Part shown: one piece after another, positions 1-10,400 of the stretch | How positions within the stretch are numbered: position 1 is the stretch's first letter | How the letters are laid out: every line of letters starts with the position of its first letter | NCBI GenBank assembly: GCA_900617975.1 | Contig: UZAE01001494.1 | Span: forward strand, 1 to 13,026 | Direction of reading: 5' to 3' | From: Rodentolepis nana | Taxonomy: Eukaryota; Platyhelminthes; Cestoda; Cyclophyllidea; Hymenolepididae | Length of the DNA: 13,026 nucleotides | Translations under genes and position numbers: made by a program | The notes under the pieces: model-generated | The model's input: only the letters and a program-made list of their open reading frames with translations | What the model was told of the DNA's origin: nothing | The model's database searches: none

Positions 1-390
1 CACTTTTGTGATTGTAGAAGTTGGGCAATAGAAGTTTGAGAGAAAACCGGATGGGGTCAGTCTTTGGCAGTCATTTTGATAGTTATCATTAGCCCTTTAG
101 CTGACCTCGGGCTTCATAGAGAGGAGAAGAAACATTAAAGTGACAAAAAGGCTAGAGGGGGACAGAAAAATGATTCACAGATTTACAGGAGACAGACGGA
201 TACAAAGGCAGAGAATAGGTAAGATAAGTACTGTGAAAGGGGTCGAATATGACATGCAGTCGGCCATGTGGGTTTGAAATCAGAAGTCAACAGCCGTTTA
301 ATAGACTTTTTTGCGTATGAGTATACGTTGCCCAGGATGCACCACGTGGAGGTAAGTCTATCACACACTCTATAAAGTCAGCAACGCCGG

Positions 391-440
391 GTATTCCCAG
401 CCGGTAAAAATGTCGGGACGCGGGGCGACATTGGGTATAC
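391..440. repeat. Compound inverted repeat / hairpin
   Basis: Inner arms AATGTCG (409-415) and CGACATT (426-432) pair perfectly around a GC-rich 10-base loop. Outer arms GTATTCCC (391-398) and GGGTATAC (433-440) pair with one mismatch. A 10-base bulge lies on the 5' side only. Overall 14 of 15 positions pair. Confidence 0.7.
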
Positions 441-1179
441 GTAGATTAAGAGTTAAAGAAAAGTAGTTGCAACCGATTAGGGATTAATGACTTGAAGAGG
501 AGATGCCAGTTTGATGATCTTTGTGGTCTCTTCAGGGCTGTATTTTCGCCCATATGCACTTATTAGGGTATGCGGTTATTTAGTTCCATTAAATGAGGTT
601 TTCTATTAAACCGCCGTGGGCGGATTGTCGGAAAATCCCGGCGATAATTTTATCAAAGCGTTTCAAAAGAAAACACGTTCGTATAAAGACATCTTACCAG
701 AGATATGTTGGACTTAAAACATTCTAGTTTTATTTATTTAGAAGTAATGGAGTTAGTTAGTGCCTTGTCTTAATGTCCTTCATGGCTTTAGACTTTTGGA
801 GGATTCTGTTTGATTGGGATTATGATTTGAAGGCGATTGAATGAAAGTTAACTTAGATATAGATTTTCAAGACTTCATGTTGGAAGTCACTAACATTTTC
901 AGTAATTAACAATTCTCTTTGTTTTCTTCTTTTAGTGTTATAACCTTATTTATCAATAAAAATTGCCATTTCCCCTGTTAAAAATCACAACAGGATAATT
1001 ATTGGCTTTCATTGTGAGAAATAACAGTTCTAGGTAAAAATAAACTCTTAGAAAGGAGCTTGGTCCCTAAACTTTGAAACAAATTTCATTCAAATACAAT
1101 TTTTTTGTACAGAAGTAAAGATGGAACTTGTCATGAGGTTGGAATTGTTGGAATAACTGTGGCTAAAAAACAAGAAGGT

Positions 1180-1192
1180 GGGGGGGGGGGGG
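1180..1192 (+). repeat. 13-base G homopolymer in a purine-rich tract
   Basis: Thirteen G residues are followed by AA and five more G, then mostly purines to about 1225. With the adjoining G5 this could support a G-quadruplex on the plus strand. Homopolymer length is prone to sequencing error. Confidence 0.8.
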
Positions 1193-1788
1193 AAGGGGGA
1201 CTGAGAGATTGGAAGAGAGAGGAGAAGTTCGAGCGTGAAGAAAGCACCATACCGGTTGACATGTGTGTCCATAAAGGGAGCTTTAAATAGTTCCGAAGAG
1301 AGGGAGGAAGAGATAGAATTGTTCCGAATATCGCTGATCGGGAACTGAACCCTAGCAATACCCGCTCAATGACCTCTTCTCTAAGGAGAACTTGAAGTCA
1401 CCGCAGCATTTAACACTTCAAGCTCCACTGTAAACACTGTATCAATCTTGAGGTTGCAACAGAGTCAAAAACTGCAAATTCAATAGTAAATCGAGATGAT
1501 TGGGTCCCAGAGATTATGAAGTTGATAATATTTTTGGAAGTATATGGATCCATCCTTAAAGATTATTCTGTCTTTATTATTGAGGTGTTCGGAAGTTCAG
1601 ACCACTTATATGAGATTACTAAGGATTTCTCACACTTCATGCGACTCGGAAGTGCAAGAATTTGAATCTTCTAGGTTCTGATTTATTCAGGCAGCTACTT
1701 TTTACGGTCGAAGATGTGTTTTTTCCTGCTGATATTTTAATTTTCTTTTATTCCGAAGGTCTCCCGTCTTCTGTCGCAGTTTTTTACT

Positions 1789-1858
1789 GCGTATGAAATA
1801 TATTTTTCTTCAAATGACAGGCTTTATGATATTTATCATTGGCCCGCGTATGAAATAT
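1789..1858 (+). repeat. Direct repeat of 13 bases, 57 bases apart
   Basis: GCGTATGAAATAT occurs exactly at 1789-1801 and 1846-1858. It may be the remains of a small tandem duplication. No further copies were noticed nearby. Confidence 0.5.
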
Positions 1859-3275
1859 TGTCTGTGATTGCATGTCACATCGAATAAAATAGGTAAAAAT
1901 TGATAGTAAAATAAAGCAATCACCGGATAAGATCATCCGATATTCTCAACCTCTGGGATTAAAACGCGTTGCAGTGGCAAGACTGACCAAAGTTTGTCAA
2001 TAAGCTTTACATTGTTCACAAAAACAATTTGCTTAGAAAAAACATAATTTTTATCTCGCAATGCGAAGTATTCGTTATAGGTTTTTGTGGCTTTAACCTA
2101 AGCAACATTAGACTCCCGTTTCCTTATTTTTTTATTTCAATCACTTTCAAACAGCGAAATATTGAACATTTTGCCATGAATTATTCAAGTATTCTGTCAT
2201 GATTTTGTCCTATTTTAACACTGTTTAATGTAGAATATTCCTTTGGGGCTGGTGCAGATATCTCACAAATTTAACCTTGTGGTGATCGATTTAGTGAAAA
2301 GAAAGATCCATGGACTGATAAAATTTCGAGTATATAACTTACGCTTCTACGAAGTGAACCTGATATCTAGAATGTCTTTCTTAATTTCTCTGGTCTCGAC
2401 GTAGGCTGAATGCAATACACATCGGTAGTGCATCTGAGTGCACACGTATTTAAATTGAGTGAATTGATGAAATACTACTTTGTGCATTTAATAAGAGTGC
2501 GCAGCATATGTGAAATCACAAATAACAAATTTCAAGTAGGCACTACTTGTCTTCCAAGAAACAAACGATTTGGAGCATGTACTTAATGCTACGTCATCAT
2601 CAACTTTTAACTCAATTGCTTCTTATTGTTGAATAGATTTTAACAGTGGTATCCCCTGTGCACTCTTGAAAACGTCTGGATTGAAGTCTTAATACTTTTA
2701 CTTACTATTTATCATAAATTGACGATTGATGAGACTATATCCTATAGCAATTTATTTAAGACCTATTAGATAATTTGAAAACCACCTTTGTTTAACTTAC
2801 TGTTGGGTGTAAGCTCAATTCCATTCTTTAGTAGTCAAAACCTAAAAATTAATGAATTTCCTGTTAACTTCATATAGGCTTGGTGTAAATCATCCCAATA
2901 AACTTATGTAAAGTGTTATCGTAACTAAATTTAGATAAGCAATTTTGATTTAAGAACATTACTCTAATGTGATTCCTTTTGTATTGCCATATCGGTGTTT
3001 TTCGGTTAAGAGTTCAAATACATAAAACGGGCATTAAGTTGCTTGTTCAAGTCCAATGACCTAAAACGTTTCCATTAATCCGGATAAATCTCGAAATTTT
3101 TAAATAAATTCACAGCACAAAACTAATGTGAATATGGTTAATTTGTAGCTTCAAGTTTGGGTCACATTAGGTGGAGTTTGAGTCCGAGGAGTGCATAAAA
3201 AATAATTTTACGCTGGATGAGGACCTGAAATCGGTTAAATAAAAATTCATTGCATATAAAGGAGAAGGGAACCAA

Positions 3276-3297
3276 ATGGTGTAGTGTAGTACACCAT
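3276..3297. repeat. Perfect 8-bp hairpin
   Basis: ATGGTGTA (3276-3283) and TACACCAT (3290-3297) are exact reverse complements around a 6-base loop, GTGTAG. It lies in intron sequence about 1 kb before exon A. Function unknown. Confidence 0.65.
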
Positions 3298-3494
3298 AAA
3301 GCGAATTGTTTTAGTATTTTAAACTTTTAGTTCTACTAATTGTACTCTGAATTGTTGACCGAATTCTTCCTCATGACATTCACGGCTTACTACTTGTCTG
3401 TCTTGCCTGATCAATTCATTTTTCGAGTCATCTAAGATAGGAAAAGCGGAAAGCTCCTTCGAGTATTAATCAGCTTAGGAGCAAAGCCTTATCG

Positions 3495-3549
3495 TATAGT
3501 TATGATCAATGGCCAGTGTGTTGGCATTGGCCGTTCATGCATAACTCTA
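3495..3549. repeat. Imperfect hairpin
   Basis: AGTTATG (3498-3504) pairs with CATAACT (3540-3546). Inside it, AATGGCCA pairs with TGGCCGTT (one G-T pair) around a 12-base loop, with a small internal loop between the two stems. The motif CATAACTCTA recurs at about 3700. Confidence 0.55.
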
Positions 3550-4304
3550 ATTGGCTCATTTTAAATGTTGACTTCTACGATTTATTAATTTTTCAGTGGT
3601 GAATCTCTTGAATGCACTCTACAAATGACTGATTCAATCGTATACCAATATTAACTTCACGAAAGTTCATTGGAGCAAGTTGTAGGCCCTATGGCTATTC
3701 ATAACTCTAGCTTCATAATAGAACATCTGTAAATTGTTTCATCCTTGCTTTCTTTTAAACAGACTCTTTTTGAGTCTCATGTCACTGACTGTTAAAATGG
3801 GTCACTGGGCGTTTTTTTGTTGGTTATTATGCGCTCTTTTCGGATGCAGGTAGTGTTGCCTGAATGGGTCTTCATTATATGTATCATCCAGACGAGGCAA
3901 GTAAGGGGAGTAAATCACCGAGAGGAACAAGGAGTAGAGATGATCAGAGGAATTGGCTCTCTTGTCGGCATTGTTACAACTCTCAATAATGTCTGAGCAG
4001 AATGAAGTTGTAATATCCTCTGGTCTAGCCATTGTTCACGCATACTCTTCGCATCTGGCTTTCCTATTATACCGCACGCAGTGCCCATGTAACCTTCGGG
4101 CTGTGTTTGTTTCTTCATACATGATTAGCAAAATTGCGAACCTATTTATGATACACTTGTGACCTAAACTAGGAAAATTCGCGTACAATTGGCAGCTTCG
4201 CACTTTGCTATTTTCCCAATATGGAGAGATCTACTCCTTTGTAGGCTATCTATTGTATCACAATATATGAAGTAATAGTAATAGAACTTCTACTTTTTTG
4301 GTAG

Positions 4305-4412
4305 ATACGGTTGGTTGTGGGACGGCAGAAGAGTGCTTCAGGATCTGTGGAAATCGCTACGGTTGCAGTGATTGGGCCTATCCAAAGCTCGTCATGGGAA
4401 TAATGCCTGACG
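4305..4412 (+). CDS. Exon A of SLC5 transporter: extracellular cysteine loop before TM9
   Basis: The acceptor is CTTCTACTTTTTTGGTAG ending at 4304; the donor is G|GTGAGT at 4413. The exon enters with the last two bases of a split codon (probably Asp, as in relatives) and leaves with one base of the next Gly codon. It encodes 35 whole residues. Four cysteines spaced C-x5-C-x3-C-x5-C match exactly the extracellular loop of human SGLT1 (C345, C351, C355, C361), where cysteines form disulfides. They are followed by WAYPKLVM and MPD, equivalent to the AYP.LV..L.P block leading into TM9. It is too short and too split to show up as a long open frame. The preceding exon must end in phase 1, and none was found in 1-4304. 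Confidence 0.92.
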
Positions 4413-7400
4413 GTGAGTAGCATTCTCATTATATATCATACCATTGTCACTCATAATTCTACGAGTAGTTCCCAGACCTTATCGTCTGTAGTAGTGGTAG
4501 TCTAGAACGGAGATGCAATGGTCGATATTTGACAAGAGTTGATGCTAAATATTATCGAAACTTGTGAAACCAATGCCATTGTTTCTTCACTTATCATGTG
4601 CATATCATTGTTGGTGAGTATACCACTGAATCGGTGAACGATTTGTGCCCTAGAGGTAACTATTTCAAGAGTATTTGTGATATTTTAGTGATATATACAT
4701 GCCCCACTTGAGTTCATATTCATGGGTTATATTTTACTCGCGGTTAATACACATTACCGTTTTTCCTTCAATTCTACAGTGAGTATTACAAATTTAATCA
4801 CCTGAGACAAAGGAAAAACTAATGCCTTTAATCATTGAGAGCATTTAAGCGAAAGAGCTGGTAGATGCCAGTCAAAGAATGCGCGAGAGACTCCTGGTAT
4901 GGCAAAAATTTAAAATACGCTACCTCTGCGCTCTAAAATTGCCTGATTTTCAGCATCAATTTAGCTGTTTTCGATGTTATCGTGAGATTCCGGTTGACAC
5001 GTTTTTATGTGATATCATTAGCGTTATAATCTTAAAGCACCCGCCTTCTTTGAAATAATGTAGTCTGGCGGTTTAAGGGTTGTCTGTGCTTTGCTACTGT
5101 CCTATTCCTTGGCAATAATTGCTTGCACCAACCAGATGAGGCCTTTACTTATAATTGAAGTTTGATTCGTAACATTTGCCACTTTTATCAAGAATGAATG
5201 CTTAAAAGAAGATGAATAAGACAGCAAATGCACTCTTAGGTTAAAAGCTATTTTTGATATTTTGATATTTCAGCTGCTTGGAATCTATATTAGCAGATGA
5301 GTTTTCATTTCAACTTGGAAACACCGTAGATCGATCCAATCATTTTCTTACATTTCTCCTGCTTTCTTCCCTATTTTTTTTTAAAAATGTGTTTGGTGGT
5401 AGAATTATCTGGGTATAAATATCTTTTAATAAATCTACTAACCTTTTTACCTGGTTGATCGATCTAATCATATACGAGATTCTGATTTCTGAAAAATGGA
5501 CCCTTCTACAATGTCACAATGCTTAGATGTCTAATTTCTTCCTCTGTGTTCTATCCGTTAAAATGTAGAGAGACAAGACCGAAACGCGATTACGCCCTGG
5601 CTGTCTTATTAAGTGTAGGAGGGCTATTATGAAAGGATGTAAGTCGTCTTCATGTGGTTGAGGTTTGAAGGTCAGAAAACTGTTGGAGTGATAAGCGTTT
5701 GTCTCGACTAGCTGTCAAATATTTCTGACTTAGGTTGGCCTAAAGTCATCTAGGTGATATTTTTATTCTAGAATCAAGTTTGAATTAGCATACGAAAACG
5801 TGTTTTTAGTTTTTTTGTTGCCAACGTGTTAACAAAACACGACAATTAACCTCCAATCTTGAATTTACCTGACTAACTCACAACTACTTATGCAAATTGA
5901 TGTTAACTTTGCATAAAGTGCAAGACCATGTTGATGGCATTTCTAAGTATATTAAGGTGGCGGAAGGTAGACATTTTAATGCGTTGGATTTGCAAGCCTC
6001 TGCGCACACTCTTGCAATTTAATCTCTTGAATTAGAGTAGTATTCTAAAATACATCGGAGGTACCATAACTAATATATAAATCTAACCCGGTAAGTGGTA
6101 TCAACAAATTGAATAGCAACGAGAATTCATTAAATGGCTGCTGGATAAAATAGGATAATTTGATTCGAAAAATTGAAACTAATGAACTTCATTTTTAGTA
6201 ACTATAAATACTGCGGTTATTTAGGAATATTGCCTTGCATAATTATGGAGTAAAGCTGATTAATACGGCATTTACGTGTTATTGCTGTGTTTTTGGCTTG
6301 GGAAGACTAATAAGATTATAACGTTGGAGAACACATGTTGTTTACTAATTCTGGCAATTTCTGCAATGTTGAAAACAAAACGTTCCTGGCTCTTAGGACA
6401 GTGGTCTAATCGATGCCCTGCTAAATATTCGAGGGCTTCACTGTGAAATAGGGATTCTTTTTTACAAATTAACCGGGCGGAATGTTTTCTTAATGTTCCC
6501 GTCATTATACTGTCATTCTTTTCATATACTTCTGCTAAGCAATATCCTCTTCTCGCGTTGAAACGGTGCACACATCAGTCATAGGGAGCGTAAAAGAGTC
6601 GCCAGTCTTGGCAAGTTGGGTCTATAAGCCAGCTATGGAAGTGTTTCCTAACGAAACTCGTGACGCAGGCCTTGACAACTCCTAAAGAAAGTGGCACTCT
6701 TCCCAATTAAAAGTGCCTAATCCAACCACATATGACCGCTCTACATGACCCCGAGTCCCCATAAATCCGTTTTAAGGCTTCCATGATCCGAACATGATTC
6801 AAATTCATTTGTGGAAGAATTGTTATGCTAGCTCTGATCTCAAAGTTTGCCATTTGAAGGGCTGAAAATTGCCAGCTATTTTGACAATCAGCATGTCTTG
6901 GTCCTAACCTTAGCTACAATGATTGGGCAATTGTATGTTTTTAAGGCAACTCTAAAGACATGTTTAAACTTGTAAATCTTTGTCTGTGAACTTTTTGACT
7001 CACCCTCGTATGGCAAGCAGGCGATAAAAGAGTAGGAGTTGTAGAAAGTGTAATCCAAATGTTTTTGTCTAGAAACACTTAAATAGGACAATTGATATAA
7101 AAGTCGAAAGATTCACAAGATTCATGAAACAATGGTTCTAGGGATTAAAATGCATTAAGAAAAGGAAAGATGTTAGTAATCGAACATATTGTCCTGAGAC
7201 CACGATCGTTCTCACAGAACGGAATGAAATTGAGTATATGTGCTGATATAGCCGGTGGCTTCAGTTATCTTCCTCATTCAACTTCTTTATTTTAATTGTT
7301 AAAACTGGCAAGATTGCAGAGTTCTTACCGTGCTGGTGACAATCAAAACCATCATATTGGCCAATATCGAATATGGGCCATCGTCCACCCACTTGGTTAA

Positions 7401-10400
7401 TAAAACCAGTCACGAGATGGAAGGAGTGACGAATTACCACGGATTTGAGCATGATTAGAATTCACTTTAAATTGTCACCACTGAGTATTGATCTTTGAAT
7501 AGTGTAGTGCATGTGCCACTCATTCCCTGCTTATTTCTGATTCATTTTTAACCATTCAGAATCGGTGCTATTTCCTGCATTTAATCTTATCATGCAATGC
7601 TTTCCTGTGGCTGTTAGTGGTGTATTCATTTTGTTTCTTCTGTGTCTAACGCATGTACAGCTGTATGATACCAACAGCACTCTGTTTGCTGTGGGATTGA
7701 AAATAGTCCTACCTAATCCCCAGCAAAGCAGATCAATACAGAGTCTGTCCAATAAGGTATACCAATCACCATGTTCATGACTAAGGGGAGGTGGGGTATT
7801 TATTTCTTTTTTTGCATTGTTAATGACTTTTTGTTCCTATTTGAAGCCTGCATAAATCAAATTGATTTATTTATGGACTTCAGTATTAAGATAAAAGGCT
7901 GAAGGAAAAGTAAGTGAATTAGAAGTCAAAAACATTCATGTGGCCATGACTACTGACATGGTCTTTTCGGTGGTATCCACGATTTCACTGTTCCTTAACA
8001 GAGAGAGATTTTTTGCAAGAATGGTGGAACAGGATTGGCCGACACGAATACAAACATTCTAATTAATTTGATGAGATCATACAAATTTATCCCTTTGGCT
8101 CATCATGTAGACCTCATACGTGCCCTTTTATCTATTGAGCGCAATCCTATTGACCACATAAGCAAATATATTTTCGATAAATACTTAGTGCAAAGTTGCA
8201 TTAACATTTCTTTATCACCACATTTTTTTGTCTAGGTCTTCGGGGCTTGATGCTAGCGGTCATGTTGGCAGCTTTGATGTCCGATTTGACCTCCATATTT
8301 AACTCTTCTAGCACACTTTTCACCGTGGACATTTACACCTCCTTCCGACGAAAAGCGAGCAACAGAGAACTCATGCTTGTCGGAAGGTAAGCAGTTTGCT
8401 AATCTCGAAGTCTTATCCTATCTAAATATTTTGCCTGTTTTTTAATATCCAATGAAGTAACTCGAAAACAATTGTTAAGTTTTGAATGTTAATAATGAAA
8501 CGTGAATTCTATAATTAGATGCTTTCTTTAAGCATAGTTTTTAAACATTCCCCTTTGGAGGCGTGTGGGAAAACAAAGAGGTGTTCCACAGTATTCGGGT
8601 AGAAATTGGCAACCGGTTATGTAAACGACTGTGGCATTTAGGCTTAACCTAAAATCGTCTAACTTCTTTCGACCTTCATCTTACAATAAGATAGGTTAGA
8701 GGGTAGGTAGCTGCTATTGATTAAGATATAGCCAATCTAATGATGTCTTGGAACTAGAGTGAGGATTGTAAGACCAGGCGCAATTTGTTTGTAGGTCAAA
8801 ACACCGCCTAGGCTAAGATTAAAGGCGTATTTCAATAGCTGTTTGTATAATCACAGCTTCCTTTCTTTCCTTGATAACCTGTAAATTCACTATGAGTAGA
8901 AGTCGAATAAGCTTTTAGTTTGCATATTTGCGATGGAGATGTATATGCTAATGTGAACTTGTCTCTTCTGCATGCATTTTTAGACTTTTCGTACTTGTAA
9001 TGGTGGGCTTGAGCATTATTTGGGTCCCGGTTATTCAAAGCATGCAGGGAGGTCAACTCTATATCTACATCCAGTCTATTGCTGGCTTCCTTTCGCCACC
9101 AATCGCAGCAGTCTATGTAATGGCTCTCATGTGGAAGAGGAATAATGAACTGGTAATAATCTCAGTCTCCCTCTTAAATACGCTTCAAATGTTTTCTTTA
9201 GTGATTAAATGTTCATTTTACTCATTGCCCTTAGGGAGCATTTACGGGTTTAATCTACGGATTTGTAATCGGCATTGTTCGAATGATTCTAAGCTTCATC
9301 TACGCTGACCCCATTTGCGGAGAACCAGATAATCGTCCGTGGATTGTTGCAAAGGTGCATTACATGTATTTCGCCATGTTTTCCTTCTTCTCCACTGGCC
9401 TAGTAATGTGTCTTGTATCGCTAGCCTCTTATCCACCAACAGAGGAGCAAATCCGGGGTCTAACTTTCTGGACGAGAAATGAGGTCCTGACACCGAATGG
9501 GCAGTTGACGTTTGATGATGACGATAATAGTTTTGCCACTAAAATTGACGGTGCAATGCTTGAGGTTCGATTTGGCGATGAAATCTCCCGCAGGGATACT
9601 GAGGACGAGGAAGAAGAGAAAGTAGATGGTGAGAAGAATGGGCTCGCTAGCAAGAAATTCATCGTTGAAGAATTAGGTAAACTAAATTACCAATATGAAC
9701 GCTATATATTGTGAATTAAGCGTGAAAATTTGGAGTACTCAGATTGAAGCGATTTTGACCATATAATGTCTTAGTATATTTTCCGGCAAAAGACATTTGC
9801 TGTCGATGTTGTAACATACTGGAGGCTACTTGCCAAATGTCGGTAGACTCAAGAGAAAGCGCCATTTATCTACTACACATCGTCTTATATTGCGCATGTT
9901 ACAACTATGTGGAGATTTAAGTCAAGCTTAGTAGCCAGGTTGGAACATATTAGGGGGGGGGGGTAAGTAGGTTATTAATAAAAATTATTCTTTTCCTGCT
10001 AATATCGGTCATCAAACTAGTCAATTATGATTCTAGCCTTGCACTTTTCTGTAGAATAAATTCAGTCTCGTTTACAATATTTTCGATAATTCCGACTTCA
10101 AGAAAAATTGCAATAATTTTCTTATTAAACGACGTGATAATAAATTATCTCAGAGCTGCTCTTTTGAGAAGCTCATATCCTACTACCTCTCTTGCTGAGC
10201 AGAATTAACCAGAGTTTGGTTATTTACCGGTGAGAATTAATATTGCGACATCCAACTTGGCAGACGGACTTGATGACCACTAATTCACGTGCGCACATGG
10301 TTAATAGAGGTTTACTAGTGTCGGTTACTACTAGTAGAACAGGATCTGAAACTCAGTTTTAATAAATTTTTAAGAGTCTTGTAAAGTGACCTACCGTCTC

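Larger units (their letters stand above)
1..4304 (+). other. 3' part of a long intron upstream of exon A
   Basis: No SLC5 exon for TM1-TM8 was found by reading for family blocks such as WYWC.DQ, the GSGHF region or YTD..Q in all frames. The stretch is AT-rich except for roughly 1-660 and the purine-rich 1130-1330, and the only open frames are short (up to about 76 codons) and unrecognisable. If no exon has been missed, this is one intron of at least 4,304 bases ending at the AG of 4303-4304. It contains the hairpins, G-run and direct repeat listed separately. A separate small gene or regulatory element here cannot be excluded. Confidence 0.7.
4413..8235 (+). other. 3.8 kb intron between exons A and B
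   Basis: It is bounded by GTGAGT at 4413 and TTGTCTAG at 8235, and the phase on both sides joins GAC-G to GT-CTT in the conserved P-D-G-L-R-G block. It is AT-rich with no intact gene. It contains a short direct repeat (5329/5457), a 14-base palindrome (7354-7367), an exon-like segment (7560-7756) and an unrecognised minus-strand open frame (6272-6571) that opens with GTG rather than ATG. I recognised no transposon protein or terminal repeat. Confidence 0.88.

Noticed and set aside
340..352. Donor-like GGAGGTAAGT after CCACGTGG, suggesting an exon end near 351
   Set aside because: No open frame upstream of it shows SLC5 similarity or a convincing acceptor. An isolated donor match is common by chance.
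1090..1358. Pro/Ser-rich and Gly-rich frames on both strands
   Set aside because: These arise from the G-run and the purine tract. They have low complexity, no homology and no codon pattern.
3802..4162. Overlapping frames on both strands just upstream of exon A
   Set aside because: None matches the TM7-TM8 region expected before exon A, and none ends in a phase-1 donor with SLC5 similarity.
9000..9308. Continuous 102-codon plus-strand frame
   Set aside because: The first 51 codons are exon C, but the rest reads through the 82-base intron and then the wrong frame of exon D. SLC5 similarity resumes only after splicing to 9235.
9429..9662. Minus-strand frame opposite exon D, Ser-rich
   Set aside because: It is a shadow of the acidic coding region: the poly-Ser comes from the reverse complement of Glu/Asp codons.
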